DNA of 64,000 nucleotides from assembly GCA_947631275.1 (NCBI GenBank), contig CANRKR010000001.1, positions 1 through 64,000 on the forward strand. Reading direction: 5' to 3'. Shown piece after piece: positions 1-10,348 of this stretch. This stretch comes from an uncultured Akkermansia sp. GTDB taxonomy: Bacteria; Verrucomicrobiota; Verrucomicrobiia; Verrucomicrobiales; Akkermansiaceae. How positions within the stretch are numbered: position 1 is the first letter of the stretch; every line of letters starts with the position of its first letter. Position numbers and translations under genes: made by a program. The notes under the pieces were generated by a model. The model searched no databases, was not told the origin of the DNA, and was given only the letters and a program-made list of their open reading frames with translations.

Positions 1-125
1 TTAATATACCCTGCAACGAACCAACTGGCACCTTTTTTGTGCCTGCGTCGTGTTGCATTTAATTTTGCAATGCACATCATGTAATTGCTCCGTCGTTTCT
101 CCTTGCAACACGATGGGCTGACGGC

Positions 126-131
126 TATAAT
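126..131 (+). promoter_or_regulatory. Sigma70-like promoter for dynamin-like gene (TTGCAA 103-108, 17 bp, TATAAT 126-131)
   Basis: -35/-10 match with 17 bp spacing; the -10 box overlaps the ATG at 130, so translation probably starts at ATG 139. Confidence 0.6.
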
Positions 132-138
132 GGCGCGC

Positions 139-2040
139 ATGACAGAGGAGCAACTGACCACACTCTGCCGCAATGCGCGCAGTTATGCCGAAAAAATTGA
201 AGCGCACACTCAGGGTAGCCCGGATTTGCGAGCACAACTCACACGAGGGAGCCGGGAAATCCGGCGCAGCTTGGCGCGTTTTGATTCCAAGCTGTTGCTC
301 ATGGCAACCATCGGCTCGGTGAAAAGCGGTAAATCCACGCTCACAAACTGCCTGTCACGCCGCAACCTGTGCGCCACAAAGCTTGGACTGGAGACAACGC
401 GTCTTCCAATGATCATCCTGGCGAGTGACGACGGCACGGAGCGCATTGAACTCTTCTCCCCGCTGGCAGCTGATTCATTGAGTGAAAAGGAACTTTTTGA
501 ACTTGTCATCGACTACCTGCGCCACATCGCCCCGCCGGAATTCCACGAGAAAATCGCTGTGGATCGCCGCAATATCACCCGCGAAAATCTGGATGCGTGG
601 GCTCGCGGACAAACCAGTGCCAGCTGTGCCGCCATCTTCCTCGTAGAACCCGATGCCCGCCTGCTGCAAGCGGGTATCGGCATCATCGACATGCCCGGTA
701 TGGATGGTCTCACCTCCAACTGGCACGATGAAGAACTGCACGAGTGGATGAATGAAAACGCGGATTATTTCCTGCTGGTGCAAAGTTCCTTTGCTGCGCT
801 CACGCCAGACACGCGCGACTACCTGCGCAGTGCCACGGAACGTTCCAAACGTCCCATCCGCGTCGTCCAAAACCGCATTGAAGCCCAATTCTGGCTTACC
901 CCATCCGCACAGGAGGAGCAGCAAATCACCCAACAAATTGCCACCCAAAAACAGCTCGGCGACTTTATCCGCAAGGTCATCCCCGGCAGCTGGGTGAATG
1001 CCGGTCTCGCCTGGTGGCAGCAGGAAAGTAAACTCTCCCCTCAACAAGACTCCACCCCGGAAAGCGATGCCACTCCCTCCTGTCGCCAGTCGAACCTCAC
1101 GATGCTTGAAGAAGAGGTGCTCTCCGACCTCAGCCATCCTGAAGCCACTCTGCGCCGCAACTGTGCGGATTACTTACTCAAGACACTGGAAGGTTTTGAT
1201 GAGCGTCTCAAAACCTTCAGCGCTGCCTCCCGCGCACATATCTCACACGTGCATGAAATCCAGACCTCTATCCACCGTCTCATGGATGAAGCACGCCTGC
1301 GTGAGGCTATTGAAAGCAACAATTTGCGAGAAGGGCGCCAACGCTGCGGCTACCTCGCCGACCGCGCCCGTCAAGCTCTTTTCACCCGTCTGGATTCCAT
1401 TCTCGATATGGCAGTGGACGGCTATTTCCCCACCGAATGGATGGAACGCGACATGCTTGCTCAGGAACTCAACCGCATCCGAGCCAAAGTGGAGAACGAC
1501 CTCGGCGACCTCTCTGCCGAGCAGGAAACCCACGTACTCTCTCCCGCAAAAATTTGTGAGCTCACTGACCTAGAACGCGAAAAAATAGCTGAATGCGCTC
1601 GTATTCTTGACCGCCGCCGTGCGGAAGAAATTGAAAAGGACTATGTGCGCGCAGTTCTTGCAGCGTGGCAGCACGTGCCGCTGGATTGCAGTCCTATCGC
1701 ACTAGGAGCGCTGAAGGAAACGACGTTCCTTGGCATGATCAACCGTTCCTGCAGCTACAACCGAACCGCTCCGGAGTGGCGCCGCAACGGACGTGAAAAC
1801 ATAGCCAACCGTCTTGAAACATGGAAAGTGCAAGTCGGTGAAGCTCTGGATATGTTTGTCTCCCGCCGCATCGCTGCACTCAGCAAGTGCCTCACCCATG
1901 AGCTGGAATCTTTTGAACTTTCTGAGCAGGTCGGACGCAGCATCAATGAAGCCGAGTCAGATATTGAACACATCACAATCCTGCGTAAGGATCTCTCTCC
2001 TATCCTCCTCTCCGCCCGCCGACTCAAGGCTCTGCAATGA
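139..2040 (+). CDS. Dynamin-like / large GTPase family protein
   Basis: P-loop GSVKSGKSTLTN, downstream switch-like ETTRLP and G3-like DMPGMDG, long alpha-helical C-terminus; ORF 85..2040, start reassigned to 139. Confidence 0.75.
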   Translation: MTEEQLTTLCRNARSYAEKIEAHTQGSPDLRAQLTRGSREIRRSLARFDSKLLLMATIGSVKSGKSTLTNCLSRRNLCATKLGLETTRLPMIILASDDGTERIELFSPLAADSLSEKELFELVIDYLRHIAPPEFHEKIAVDRRNITRENLDAWARGQTSASCAAIFLVEPDARLLQAGIGIIDMPGMDGLTSNWHDEELHEWMNENADYFLLVQSSFAALTPDTRDYLRSATERSKRPIRVVQNRIEAQFWLTPSAQEEQQITQQIATQKQLGDFIRKVIPGSWVNAGLAWWQQESKLSPQQDSTPESDATPSCRQSNLTMLEEEVLSDLSHPEATLRRNCADYLLKTLEGFDERLKTFSAASRAHISHVHEIQTSIHRLMDEARLREAIESNNLREGRQRCGYLADRARQALFTRLDSILDMAVDGYFPTEWMERDMLAQELNRIRAKVENDLGDLSAEQETHVLSPAKICELTDLEREKIAECARILDRRRAEEIEKDYVRAVLAAWQHVPLDCSPIALGALKETTFLGMINRSCSYNRTAPEWRRNGRENIANRLETWKVQVGEALDMFVSRRIAALSKCLTHELESFELSEQVGRSINEAESDIEHITILRKDLSPILLSARRLKALQ

Positions 2041-2041
2041 A

Positions 2042-4926
2042 ATGCTCCCCCGCATCAACAAATCTGTTGTATCGCAAAATATTGAGAATGAGCTGATAGC
2101 AGCCCCCCCCCGCAAACACAACCGACTCGTTATCAATATATTGCGCATAACAGAACGAGGGACTCAGCTCGACGATTTGTCAAAAAATGGCAAAATGCTC
2201 CCGGCGGCGGAAAACAGGAGACATTGAGGTTTTGGCTCGAACTGTTACACACGGTGTATGGAGTACGGAATCCTATGGATGTGGTGCGCTTTGAAGAGCG
2301 CGTGAAGGTAAACGGTGCCACCTGCTTTATCAGCGCCCACCTGCCGGACACTCGCGTCATCATCGAACAGAGGGGCACGGACGTTGCGCTGAATGCTCCG
2401 CAAATGCAGTCCAGTAGACGTATGCTTACGCCCTACGAACAGGCCAAACAGTACTCGGACAATTTGCCGTTGGAAATGCATGCGCGCTGGATTGTGACCT
2501 GCAACTTCCGCGAGTGGCGCATCCATGATATGAATAGCGTCGCTCCTGCCACCCCAGTGAGCGTCATCGCCCTTGCCGAGTTACCCGAACAGTGGCATTT
2601 GTTACGCTTCCTTGTGGACACGCAAAGCTCCCGCGTCGAACGTGAAAAACGAGCCTCTATGCAGGCAGGCGAGCTCATCGGTCGCATCTACAACACCTTG
2701 CTTTCTCGTTGTCCGAACCCGAGTGATGCTACCGTCATGCAGAAGCTAAACAGATTTTGCGTGCGTCTCGTTTTCTGCTTCTACGCAGATGATGCCGGAC
2801 TTTTCGTCAAAGATCAATTCCTTCAATACATCTCTACTGTGGTCGTCCCCGACGCCGTACGCGAGCGCATCATGAAGCTTTTCCGCGCTCTCAGTCTACC
2901 CCCGGAAAAACGCGATCCTTTCGATGACGAGCTGCTTGCTTTCCCTTATGTGAATGGAGGGCTCTTTTCGGAAAACGATGAAGATTACATCCCCAGGCTG
3001 GATGAAGAAGCGTGTGCCCTCATCCGCCGTGAGACCGGCACCTGTTTTAACTGGAGCAATATTTCACCCACCATCCTCAGCGGGCTTTTTGAAAGTACGC
3101 TTAACCCCGAAGCGCGACACCAAGGCGGCATGCACTACACGAGTGTGGAGAATATTCATAGAGTCATCGACCCTCTCTTCCTAGATGCCCTCAAGGAGGA
3201 GCTTCGCAACATCGTAGAATCACGCCGAAACTCAACTACCACTCGCACCCGCAAGCTGGAAAGCTTCCACGCCAAACTCGCCTCACTCTCCTTTCTCGAC
3301 CCCGCTTGCGGTTCCGGCAATTTTCTCACCGAGACTTACATTTCCCTGCGGCGTCTGGAAAATGAAGTCTTGCGCTACCTCTCCAACGGGCAGGACAGCT
3401 TCGACGGCGAGTTCGCCCGTGTAAAGGTTTCCCTACAACAGTTCTTCGGCATTGAGACCAACGACTTCGCCGTATCTGTTGCAAAAGCCGCTCTCTGGAT
3501 TGCCTCTGCCCAAATGTGGAGGGAAACCAAGGAATTATCTACACAGGATGTCTCCGATTTTCTGCCACTTGAAAACTATGACAACATACGCGAAGGGGAC
3601 GCTCTCCGGTTCGACTGGCTTGGCAATATTCCCACTCGCCACGTAGACTTCATTATAGGCAATCCGCCGTTCGTGGGAGCACGCTATATGAGCAAAGAGC
3701 AAAAGACGGGGTTATTGCAAGTCTGCAAGGATATTCACGGTGCCGGAGATTTGGATTATGTTTCAGCGTGGTTTGTCAAGGCAGCGGAAATCATGCAGCG
3801 AGACCCGGCTACACGTACCTCCTTCGTAGCGACCAACTCCATCACGCAGGGGCAAACAGTAGCTCTTCTCTGGCGGCATATTCTTCAGGAATGCGGCATG
3901 AAAATCAATTTCGCTTATCGCACATTCAAATGGGCGAATAAGACCAGGAACATGGCTTCAGTTCACTGCGTCATTGTCGGATTCAGTGGGAAGAAAACAC
4001 CCTGCCGTCTGTTTGATGAGCAAGGAGTAGAACATAGCGTTTCACACCTCAATGGCTATTTGATAGACGGAGAAGACGTCTTTATTGCGAACCGAATCAG
4101 CCCCATTTGTGACGTTCCGAGAATGGGAAGCGGCAACAAGCCTATTGATGGAGGCTATTACCTCTTTACCCCAGAAGAAAAGGAAGAATTTTTGGAGGAG
4201 GAGCCGGGAGCGGCTCCGTTTTTTCATCCGTGGATGGGAGCAGAAGAACTCATCAACGGGAAAAAGCGTTTTTGCCTGTGGCTTGGGGATGCCACGCCAC
4301 ACGTTCTGCGTTCCCTGCCTCACTGCATGGAACGCATGGAAAAAGTGCGTGCTTACCGTGCAGCGAGCAAAAGCGCACCGACAAGGAAAATTGCAAACAC
4401 ACCCTACCGCTTCCACGTGGAGAATATACCGAAGCGAACGTATCTTGTCCTTCCCGTCACTTCGTCCGAGCGACGAGAGTATCTTCCCATTGCATTCTTA
4501 GGAGGAGGAACAATCGCGAGCAATCTTCTGTTACTCATCCCCGATGCCACACTCTACCATTTCGGAGTTCTCACGTCTGCCATGCACATGGCCTGGATAC
4601 GGACGGTTGTTTGCAGATTGAAAAGCGACTATCGCTACTCCAACAAAGTTGCCTACAACAATTTCCCCTGGGCAAGGCCTACGGACACGCAGCGCGCGAG
4701 AATAGAAACCTGCGCACAAGCGGTTCTGAACACTCGGGCAAAGTACCCCGAGAGCACACTGGCAGACCTCTATGACCGAGATTCTATGCCCGACGAATTG
4801 CTGAAAGCACACCGCGCCTTGGACGAGGCGGTAGATGACACTTACGGGAAGAAGTTCAACAATGATTCCGATCGCATCACGCATCTCTTCGCGCTCTACC
4901 TGGAGTTGACAGGGGAAAGGAAATAA
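2042..4926 (+). CDS. MmeI/YeeA-type single-chain (Type IIG/IIL-like) DNA methyltransferase/restriction enzyme; N-terminus frameshifted at C9 (predicted OFF)
   Basis: Adenine MTase motifs FLDPACGSGNFLTE and IIGNPPFVGARYMS; N-terminal IIEQRG...LTPYEQAKQYSDNLP...ARWIVTCNFREWRIHDM; TRD-like C-terminus. Frame is open upstream of TTG 2224 and encodes the family-like RRFVKKWQNAPGGGKQETLRFWLELL. Confidence 0.85.
2103..2111 (+). repeat. Homopolymeric C9 tract at the 5' end of the MmeI-like RM gene (putative phase-variation tract)
   Basis: gcag-CCCCCCCCC-gcaaac; ATG 2042 frame and methyltransferase frame are joined only if the tract is C10 (or C7). Confidence 0.8.
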
Positions 4927-5023
4927 CGTCGGGATTAGAACGTCCAACTTATCCATCGCGTATCGGCAGTATTATGAAAGAGGATAGGATATTCAACTCA
5001 TTTAAACATATTTTGTTAGATAG

Positions 5024-5056
5024 AGAAAAGAGCCGCCCATTCCGGACGGCTCTTTT
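5024..5056. terminator. Bidirectional intrinsic terminator between convergent RM and recombinase genes
   Basis: aaaagagccg cccattccgga cggctctttt, 10-bp stem with A/T tails. Confidence 0.75.
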
Positions 5057-5079
5057 CGAATAGATGTGGTGCTCTGTCC

Positions 5080-6102
5080 TTAACACCATTCCCGAGGCGA
5101 CCAGAAAAGCCGCGCGTGCTCCCTCGTGATGCCCCTCATATTCAGATAGCGCGTACGCAGCAAATGCGACGTCGAATGGCCCATCTCTATCTGCAACTGC
5201 GACAGATCTCGGAAATGCTTCAGATGGTAGCTTGCAAAGGTGTGCCTCAACACATCTTGTTGCCACTCAGACATCCCGGCATCCCGCCTCAGCTTCTGCC
5301 ATTTGTGATTCCAATTCTCCGGACAAATATCTCCCTGACGTCCCTTGCCGCCGCACACCTTCACCAACCACCGTTCCAGTACAGGTTGCAATGTTATGCA
5401 CCTCGCCCCTCCCGTCTTGCTGTGCCTCGCAGGCAACAGAATGTCCCCCTCTTCCCAGTTGATATCCTCCCATTGTATCCTCTGCGCCTCTGTCGGGCGT
5501 ATTCCCGCCCACAGCATTAGTCCCAACACAGGGGCCAGACTCCGATGGTTCGATTCCTGCACCGCACCCAGAAGCTTCCCTATCTCTTCCCATGGTAGTG
5601 CCTCTATTTCCGTTTCCCTCAAACGCATCTTCGGGATCGCCTTTATTGGGTTACCTTTGCACCACCCATGCCTCTCTCCGCACGCAAAAACGGAATGCAG
5701 CACCGTGCGACCCTTATTGAATTGTCGCGGCGTCGGGAAAAGAGCGGAAAGAACTCCCTGACATTCGCTCGGCTTAATGCTCCGCAACGGTTTGCTTGCT
5801 ATGCGTGTCTGACTCTGCAAAATGCGCTTGCTCACATAGTGCAACTCACGACGCGTGCTCGGTCGCCGCCCTTCCCTCTCACGCAGCGAAACTTCCACAG
5901 CCTCGCGTAACGTGACAGTCTGCTCCTCCTCCTTCACGGCACGGTCCCCTTCCTCTATAATCTTTCGACAATAGTTGAGCCGTGACACTCCTTTCTTGCT
6001 TTTGGGACATCGTTCCAACAATTCTCGAGAGAGTCTCACTGCATCTTCTAATGTAATGCCCATTGAATAAATCCATTTGTGGTCTTCATTTTTTATTATC
6101 AT
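5080..6102 (-). CDS. Tyrosine recombinase / phage-type integrase
   Basis: C-terminal LRHTFASYHLKHFRDLSQLQIEMGHSTSHLLRTRYLNMRG and upstream GLMLWAGIRPTEAQRIQWEDI (integrase Arg box). Confidence 0.85.
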   Translation of the reverse strand: MIIKNEDHKWIYSMGITLEDAVRLSRELLERCPKSKKGVSRLNYCRKIIEEGDRAVKEEEQTVTLREAVEVSLREREGRRPSTRRELHYVSKRILQSQTRIASKPLRSIKPSECQGVLSALFPTPRQFNKGRTVLHSVFACGERHGWCKGNPIKAIPKMRLRETEIEALPWEEIGKLLGAVQESNHRSLAPVLGLMLWAGIRPTEAQRIQWEDINWEEGDILLPARHSKTGGARCITLQPVLERWLVKVCGGKGRQGDICPENWNHKWQKLRRDAGMSEWQQDVLRHTFASYHLKHFRDLSQLQIEMGHSTSHLLRTRYLNMRGITREHARLFWSPREWC

Positions 6103-6598
6103 AATTTAAGCCCGGGTTGATTACCGGGTCGATTAATCTACGATTTGCTCTTCGACGCGTCAAACATAGAAAAACTTTCAATTCTCCATACCTGTCTAAA
6201 AATCCCGAAATCCGCCAGGCAACCGTCTCAAAAAAGGCAACCCACAAACTCCCCAGAAAGAGGTCGATTGCCTGTCTCCGATTATTTGGTTATAATTTGC
6301 TATGCATTGGTTATGATTTTAATACATTTTTCAAAAAGAAATCCATAGACAAAATCAAACCTTAACAACTTACATTCAATATCAAAAAAAATACAAATTT
6401 GTCAGTAAGGCGAGGCACGAATATCCTGAGGTTGAACAACAATCCCACAGTATCGTTGCAGCGGTGAGAAAATGTACGTGATAACAAAGGGGAGAGCGGG
6501 ATGGGCGTGTCGGGGTCCTTTTTTGAGAATATACGTACTGACCGTACCATATAGGGGAGTAATCCGAATTCCGACTTGCTATTTATGGTCTGCGCGAG

Positions 6599-6604
6599 TA
6601 TAAT
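6599..6604 (+). promoter_or_regulatory. purM promoter (TTGCTA 6576-6581, 17 bp, TATAAT 6599-6604)
   Basis: Consensus-like boxes 12 nt before ATG 6617. Confidence 0.6.
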
Positions 6605-6616
6605 GCGCGCGGTTCC

Positions 6617-7636
6617 ATGCCTTACCCTTCTTCACCTATGTCCGGAAATCTTACTTACAGAGAATCAGGCGTTGACACAATTGAGGCGCAATCCTTTGTT
6701 TACAGCATCAGCTCACATGTCAAGCGCACCCAAAAGAACCGTCAACTCTACAATGCCTTCGGTCTCTTCGCCGCGGCATACGACCTGTCCTCCTACAAAG
6801 AACCTGTGATCGTAACGGGGACGGACGGAGTGGGGACCAAAACCGAACTGCTCTTTGAACAAGACATGCCGGAGACGGCGGGCAAAGATCTGGTGGCGAT
6901 GAATGTAAACGACATCCTGACGACGGGCGGTGATCCCCTGCTTTTTCTGGACTATCTGGGCATCTCAAACCTCAAAACCGAGACGCCGCGCATCACTCGA
7001 TTGGTATCCGGCATGTGCGATTATTTGGAGAGCTGCAACTGCATCTTGGCCGGCGGGGAAACGGCTGAGATGCCCGGGGTAGTACCGGAAAATCTCGTGG
7101 AACTGGCCGGTTTCTGCATCGGCTGCGTGGAGAAGAGCGCGATGATTGATCCCTCGCGAGTGACGGTGGGAGATGTCCTCGTAGGTTTCAGCAGCGATGG
7201 CTTCCACGCCAACGGATGGAGCCTCATCCGCCGTATTCTCGCGCAGCAACCGGGACTTCTCACGCGGGAGGAACTGTGCAGCGCCCTCGCTCCCACACGC
7301 CTCTATCACGACATTGTGCGGGATCTACGTGCACGTGGCATCGTGCCCAAGGCATATGCCCATATCACCGGCGGAGGGCTGCCGGAGAATCTGGAGCGAT
7401 TCCTCGGCGAAAAGGGAGCGGATCTCACTATCCCGTACTGGCAAAACGACGTCGCGCAAAAGGTGCTACAATTCGTGGATACTGAAGATCGCTTTCACAC
7501 ATTCAACATGGGCATCGGCTGGGTCACCATCGTCTCGCCGGATCAGGTGGATGCCATCCTCACCGCCGGGTCCGGTGGCTGCGTCATCGGGCAGATCCGA
7601 GAAGGACGTGGCGTCCACGTGAGCGTCGCCAGGTAA
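6617..7636 (+). CDS. purM: Phosphoribosylformylglycinamidine cyclo-ligase
   Basis: LTYRESGVDTIEAQ, TGTDGVGTKTELLFE, DLVAMNVNDILTTGGDPLLFLDYL, ILAGGETAEMPGV. Confidence 0.95.
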   Translation: MPYPSSPMSGNLTYRESGVDTIEAQSFVYSISSHVKRTQKNRQLYNAFGLFAAAYDLSSYKEPVIVTGTDGVGTKTELLFEQDMPETAGKDLVAMNVNDILTTGGDPLLFLDYLGISNLKTETPRITRLVSGMCDYLESCNCILAGGETAEMPGVVPENLVELAGFCIGCVEKSAMIDPSRVTVGDVLVGFSSDGFHANGWSLIRRILAQQPGLLTREELCSALAPTRLYHDIVRDLRARGIVPKAYAHITGGGLPENLERFLGEKGADLTIPYWQNDVAQKVLQFVDTEDRFHTFNMGIGWVTIVSPDQVDAILTAGSGGCVIGQIREGRGVHVSVAR

Positions 7637-7696
7637 TTTTCATCAGATTTCGCTGTTTTTACCACCTCCTGCATCATCAGATTTCTCTCCTGCTCC

Positions 7697-9619
7697 ATGT
7701 CCGATTCTCTTCACCACGAATGCGGCGTTGCTGCGATCCGACTTCTCAAGCCCCTCTCCTATTTCGCGGATAAGTACGGCTCGCCGGAATGGGCGTTCAA
7801 CAAGCTCTTCCTCCTCATGGAAAAGCAGCATAACCGCGGGCAGGACGGTGCCGGTATCGGGTGCGTGAAACTCAACATGCCATTGGGTTCGCCGTACGTC
7901 TTCCGCGCACGCAATGCTACCTCATCGGCACTTTCGGACATCTTCACGATGCAACAGAAAAACCTGCGCACTTTGCGGGAGGAAGGGGGATGGGACGTGA
8001 AGGATACCGTAGCATACAAGAATCAATTTAACTTCGGCGGAGAAATCCTGATGGGGCACCTGCGCTACGGTACGAGCGGACAATTCGACGAGGGAAGCTG
8101 CCACCCCTTCCTGCGCAGGACAAACTGGACCACACGCACGCTCATGCTGCTGGGCAATTTCAACATGACGAACGCGGATGAGCTGAATCGCAAGCTCATC
8201 GAGCGTGGACAGCATCCCGTCTTTGACACCGATACCCAAGCCGTGCTGGAAGAGATCGGCTACTACCTCGATGAAGCGCACACGGACATCTACAGAGAGC
8301 TGCGCGACAAAAAGACACCCGGGCGTGAAATACCGCATGAAATTTCCAAACGCTTAGATCTCTACGATATTGTCGGAAAAGCCTCTCAGGGGTGGGATGG
8401 AGGTTATTGCGTAATGGGGACCGTAGGAAATGGCGACTTTTTCTGCTTGCGTGACCCGCACGGTATTCGTCCCTGCCACTACGTGCTGACGGATGAATAT
8501 CTGGCTATTGCCAGTGAGCGAGTGCCGCTCATGAGCGTAATGGAGGTAGAATGCGGGGATGTGTATGAGCTGCCGCGCGCTAACATGATCGTGGTGAAAA
8601 ACGACGGCAAAATCAGTATCAAAGAATACACCACCCCGCTGGAGCCGACTCCCTGCTCTTTTGAGGCGATCTATTTCTCTCGTGGCAATGACCCAATCAT
8701 TTACAGGGAGCGCAAAGCCCTCGGCGCTAATCTCGCTGAAAAAGTCGTCGAGTGCTTAGGTGATGAAAACTTCTCCCACGCGGCCATCACCTACATCCCC
8801 AACACGGCCGAGGTTTCTTACTACGGACTGCTGGAAGGGTTGCGAGCCTACCGTCGCGACCGCGTAACTTCAGCCGTCATTGAAGCTTTCCATGACGGCA
8901 CACTGAGCGATAGCCTCATCCGCGAACTCATCCAAAAACGCTGGCCGCGTGCAGAAAAAATCGCGCACAAGGATATCAAGCTGCGCACCTTCATCTCCGA
9001 GGAAAGCAGTCGAAAGCAACTCGCCGCGCAGGTGTATGACCTCACTTACGGCGCTGTGGGGGAAGAGGAAGTGCTCATTGCTATCGATGACTCCATCGTG
9101 CGTGGTACCACGTTACGCTCGTCACTGCTGCGTCTCCTCGCCCGCTCGAAAGCGCGCAAGATCGTGATTCTCTCAAGCGCACCACAGATTCGCTACCCGG
9201 ATTGTTACGGCATCGATATGAGCGAACTTGGAAAATTCATCGCCTTCCAGGCGGCAATCTCCTTGCTGCAAAAACGCGGGGATTACCCGTACATCTCGCA
9301 GGTGTATGAGGAGTGTTGTCGCCAGCTCACCCTCCCGCCGGAGCAGCGCATCAACCCCGTCAAAAAGATTTACGCCCCCTTCACGGCAGAGGAGATCACG
9401 AAAGAAATCTCGCACCTCGTCACGCCGGATAATTCCCCTTGCGAGGTGGAAATCATCTACCAAACTCTCGAGGGTCTGCGCTCTGCCATTGAGGGACCCT
9501 GTGGCGATTGGTACTTCAGCGGCAACTACCCCACCCCAGGCGGTTTTACCACCGCGAATGTCGCCTTCATCAACTGGTTTGAAGGACGCGACGGACGTTC
9601 CTACTCCCTGCCTGTGTAG
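7697..9619 (+). CDS. purF: Amidophosphoribosyltransferase (long class)
   Basis: HECGVAAI glutamine amidotransferase N-terminus; MGHLRYGTSG; PRTase motif VLIAIDDSIVRGTTLRSS; adjacent to purM. Confidence 0.9.
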   Translation: MSDSLHHECGVAAIRLLKPLSYFADKYGSPEWAFNKLFLLMEKQHNRGQDGAGIGCVKLNMPLGSPYVFRARNATSSALSDIFTMQQKNLRTLREEGGWDVKDTVAYKNQFNFGGEILMGHLRYGTSGQFDEGSCHPFLRRTNWTTRTLMLLGNFNMTNADELNRKLIERGQHPVFDTDTQAVLEEIGYYLDEAHTDIYRELRDKKTPGREIPHEISKRLDLYDIVGKASQGWDGGYCVMGTVGNGDFFCLRDPHGIRPCHYVLTDEYLAIASERVPLMSVMEVECGDVYELPRANMIVVKNDGKISIKEYTTPLEPTPCSFEAIYFSRGNDPIIYRERKALGANLAEKVVECLGDENFSHAAITYIPNTAEVSYYGLLEGLRAYRRDRVTSAVIEAFHDGTLSDSLIRELIQKRWPRAEKIAHKDIKLRTFISEESSRKQLAAQVYDLTYGAVGEEEVLIAIDDSIVRGTTLRSSLLRLLARSKARKIVILSSAPQIRYPDCYGIDMSELGKFIAFQAAISLLQKRGDYPYISQVYEECCRQLTLPPEQRINPVKKIYAPFTAEEITKEISHLVTPDNSPCEVEIIYQTLEGLRSAIEGPCGDWYFSGNYPTPGGFTTANVAFINWFEGRDGRSYSLPV

Positions 9620-9709
9620 AACCAAACTTTACGACGCGATCGCTGCATGTGCGCATCCCGTTCTCTCCACGCCAGGCAGCCCTCATTCACAGTCTAAGAA
9701 CAAAGTAGC

Positions 9710-10321
9710 ATGCAGAATCAAGAACGAGCTGAGAATTGGAGCGAGCAATCGGATGAAGACCTCATCCAAGCTACTCTCTCCGGAGAGACGCGTGCTTTCG
9801 ATGAGCTCATCCGTCGGCACAGCCGCAAGCTGCATGCTATGCTTCTGCAGATGCTTGGCACGGAAGCAGACGCGTACGATGTCGCGCAAGAGGCCTTCCT
9901 GCGCGCTTTCCGCTCGCTACGACACTTCAACAAGAAAAGCGCATTCTACACCTGGCTCTACACCATTGCTGCCAACCAGGCGCGCAACTTCATCCGCAGG
10001 CGCAAACGTGAACGCTCTTTCAGTATTGATGATACCGAGAATGGCGATCCGTTGGAAAAAGACTCTGAACTCGCAGATCAGGCTCTGTCTGCCGACCCTG
10101 TGCGCAGCGCCCACGTCACCGACATCAAGAAACGTCTCCGCCAGGCTCTTGATCAGCTATCCCCTTCGCATCGTGAAGTCGTAACTCTCTGCGATATCAT
10201 GGGGCTCTCTTACCAGGAAATTGCCAAGATGCTCCATGTCTCCGAAGGCACTCTTCGCTCACGCATTTTCTACGCCCATAAGCAACTCCAAAGCCTCCTG
10301 GGCGATCTCGAAAGACACTGA
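9710..10321 (+). CDS. RNA polymerase sigma factor, sigma-70/ECF family
   Basis: DAYDVAQEAFLRAFRSLRHFNKKSAFYTWLYTIAANQARNFIRRRKRE and LSPSHREVVTLCDIMGLSYQEIAKMLHVSEGTLRSRI. Confidence 0.93.
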   Translation: MQNQERAENWSEQSDEDLIQATLSGETRAFDELIRRHSRKLHAMLLQMLGTEADAYDVAQEAFLRAFRSLRHFNKKSAFYTWLYTIAANQARNFIRRRKRERSFSIDDTENGDPLEKDSELADQALSADPVRSAHVTDIKKRLRQALDQLSPSHREVVTLCDIMGLSYQEIAKMLHVSEGTLRSRIFYAHKQLQSLLGDLERH

Positions 10322-10348
10322 AAATAAAGCAATCCGCAGCATATCTTC

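Noticed and set aside
475-1137. 220-aa minus-strand ORF
   Set aside because: Antisense to the dynamin-like GTPase
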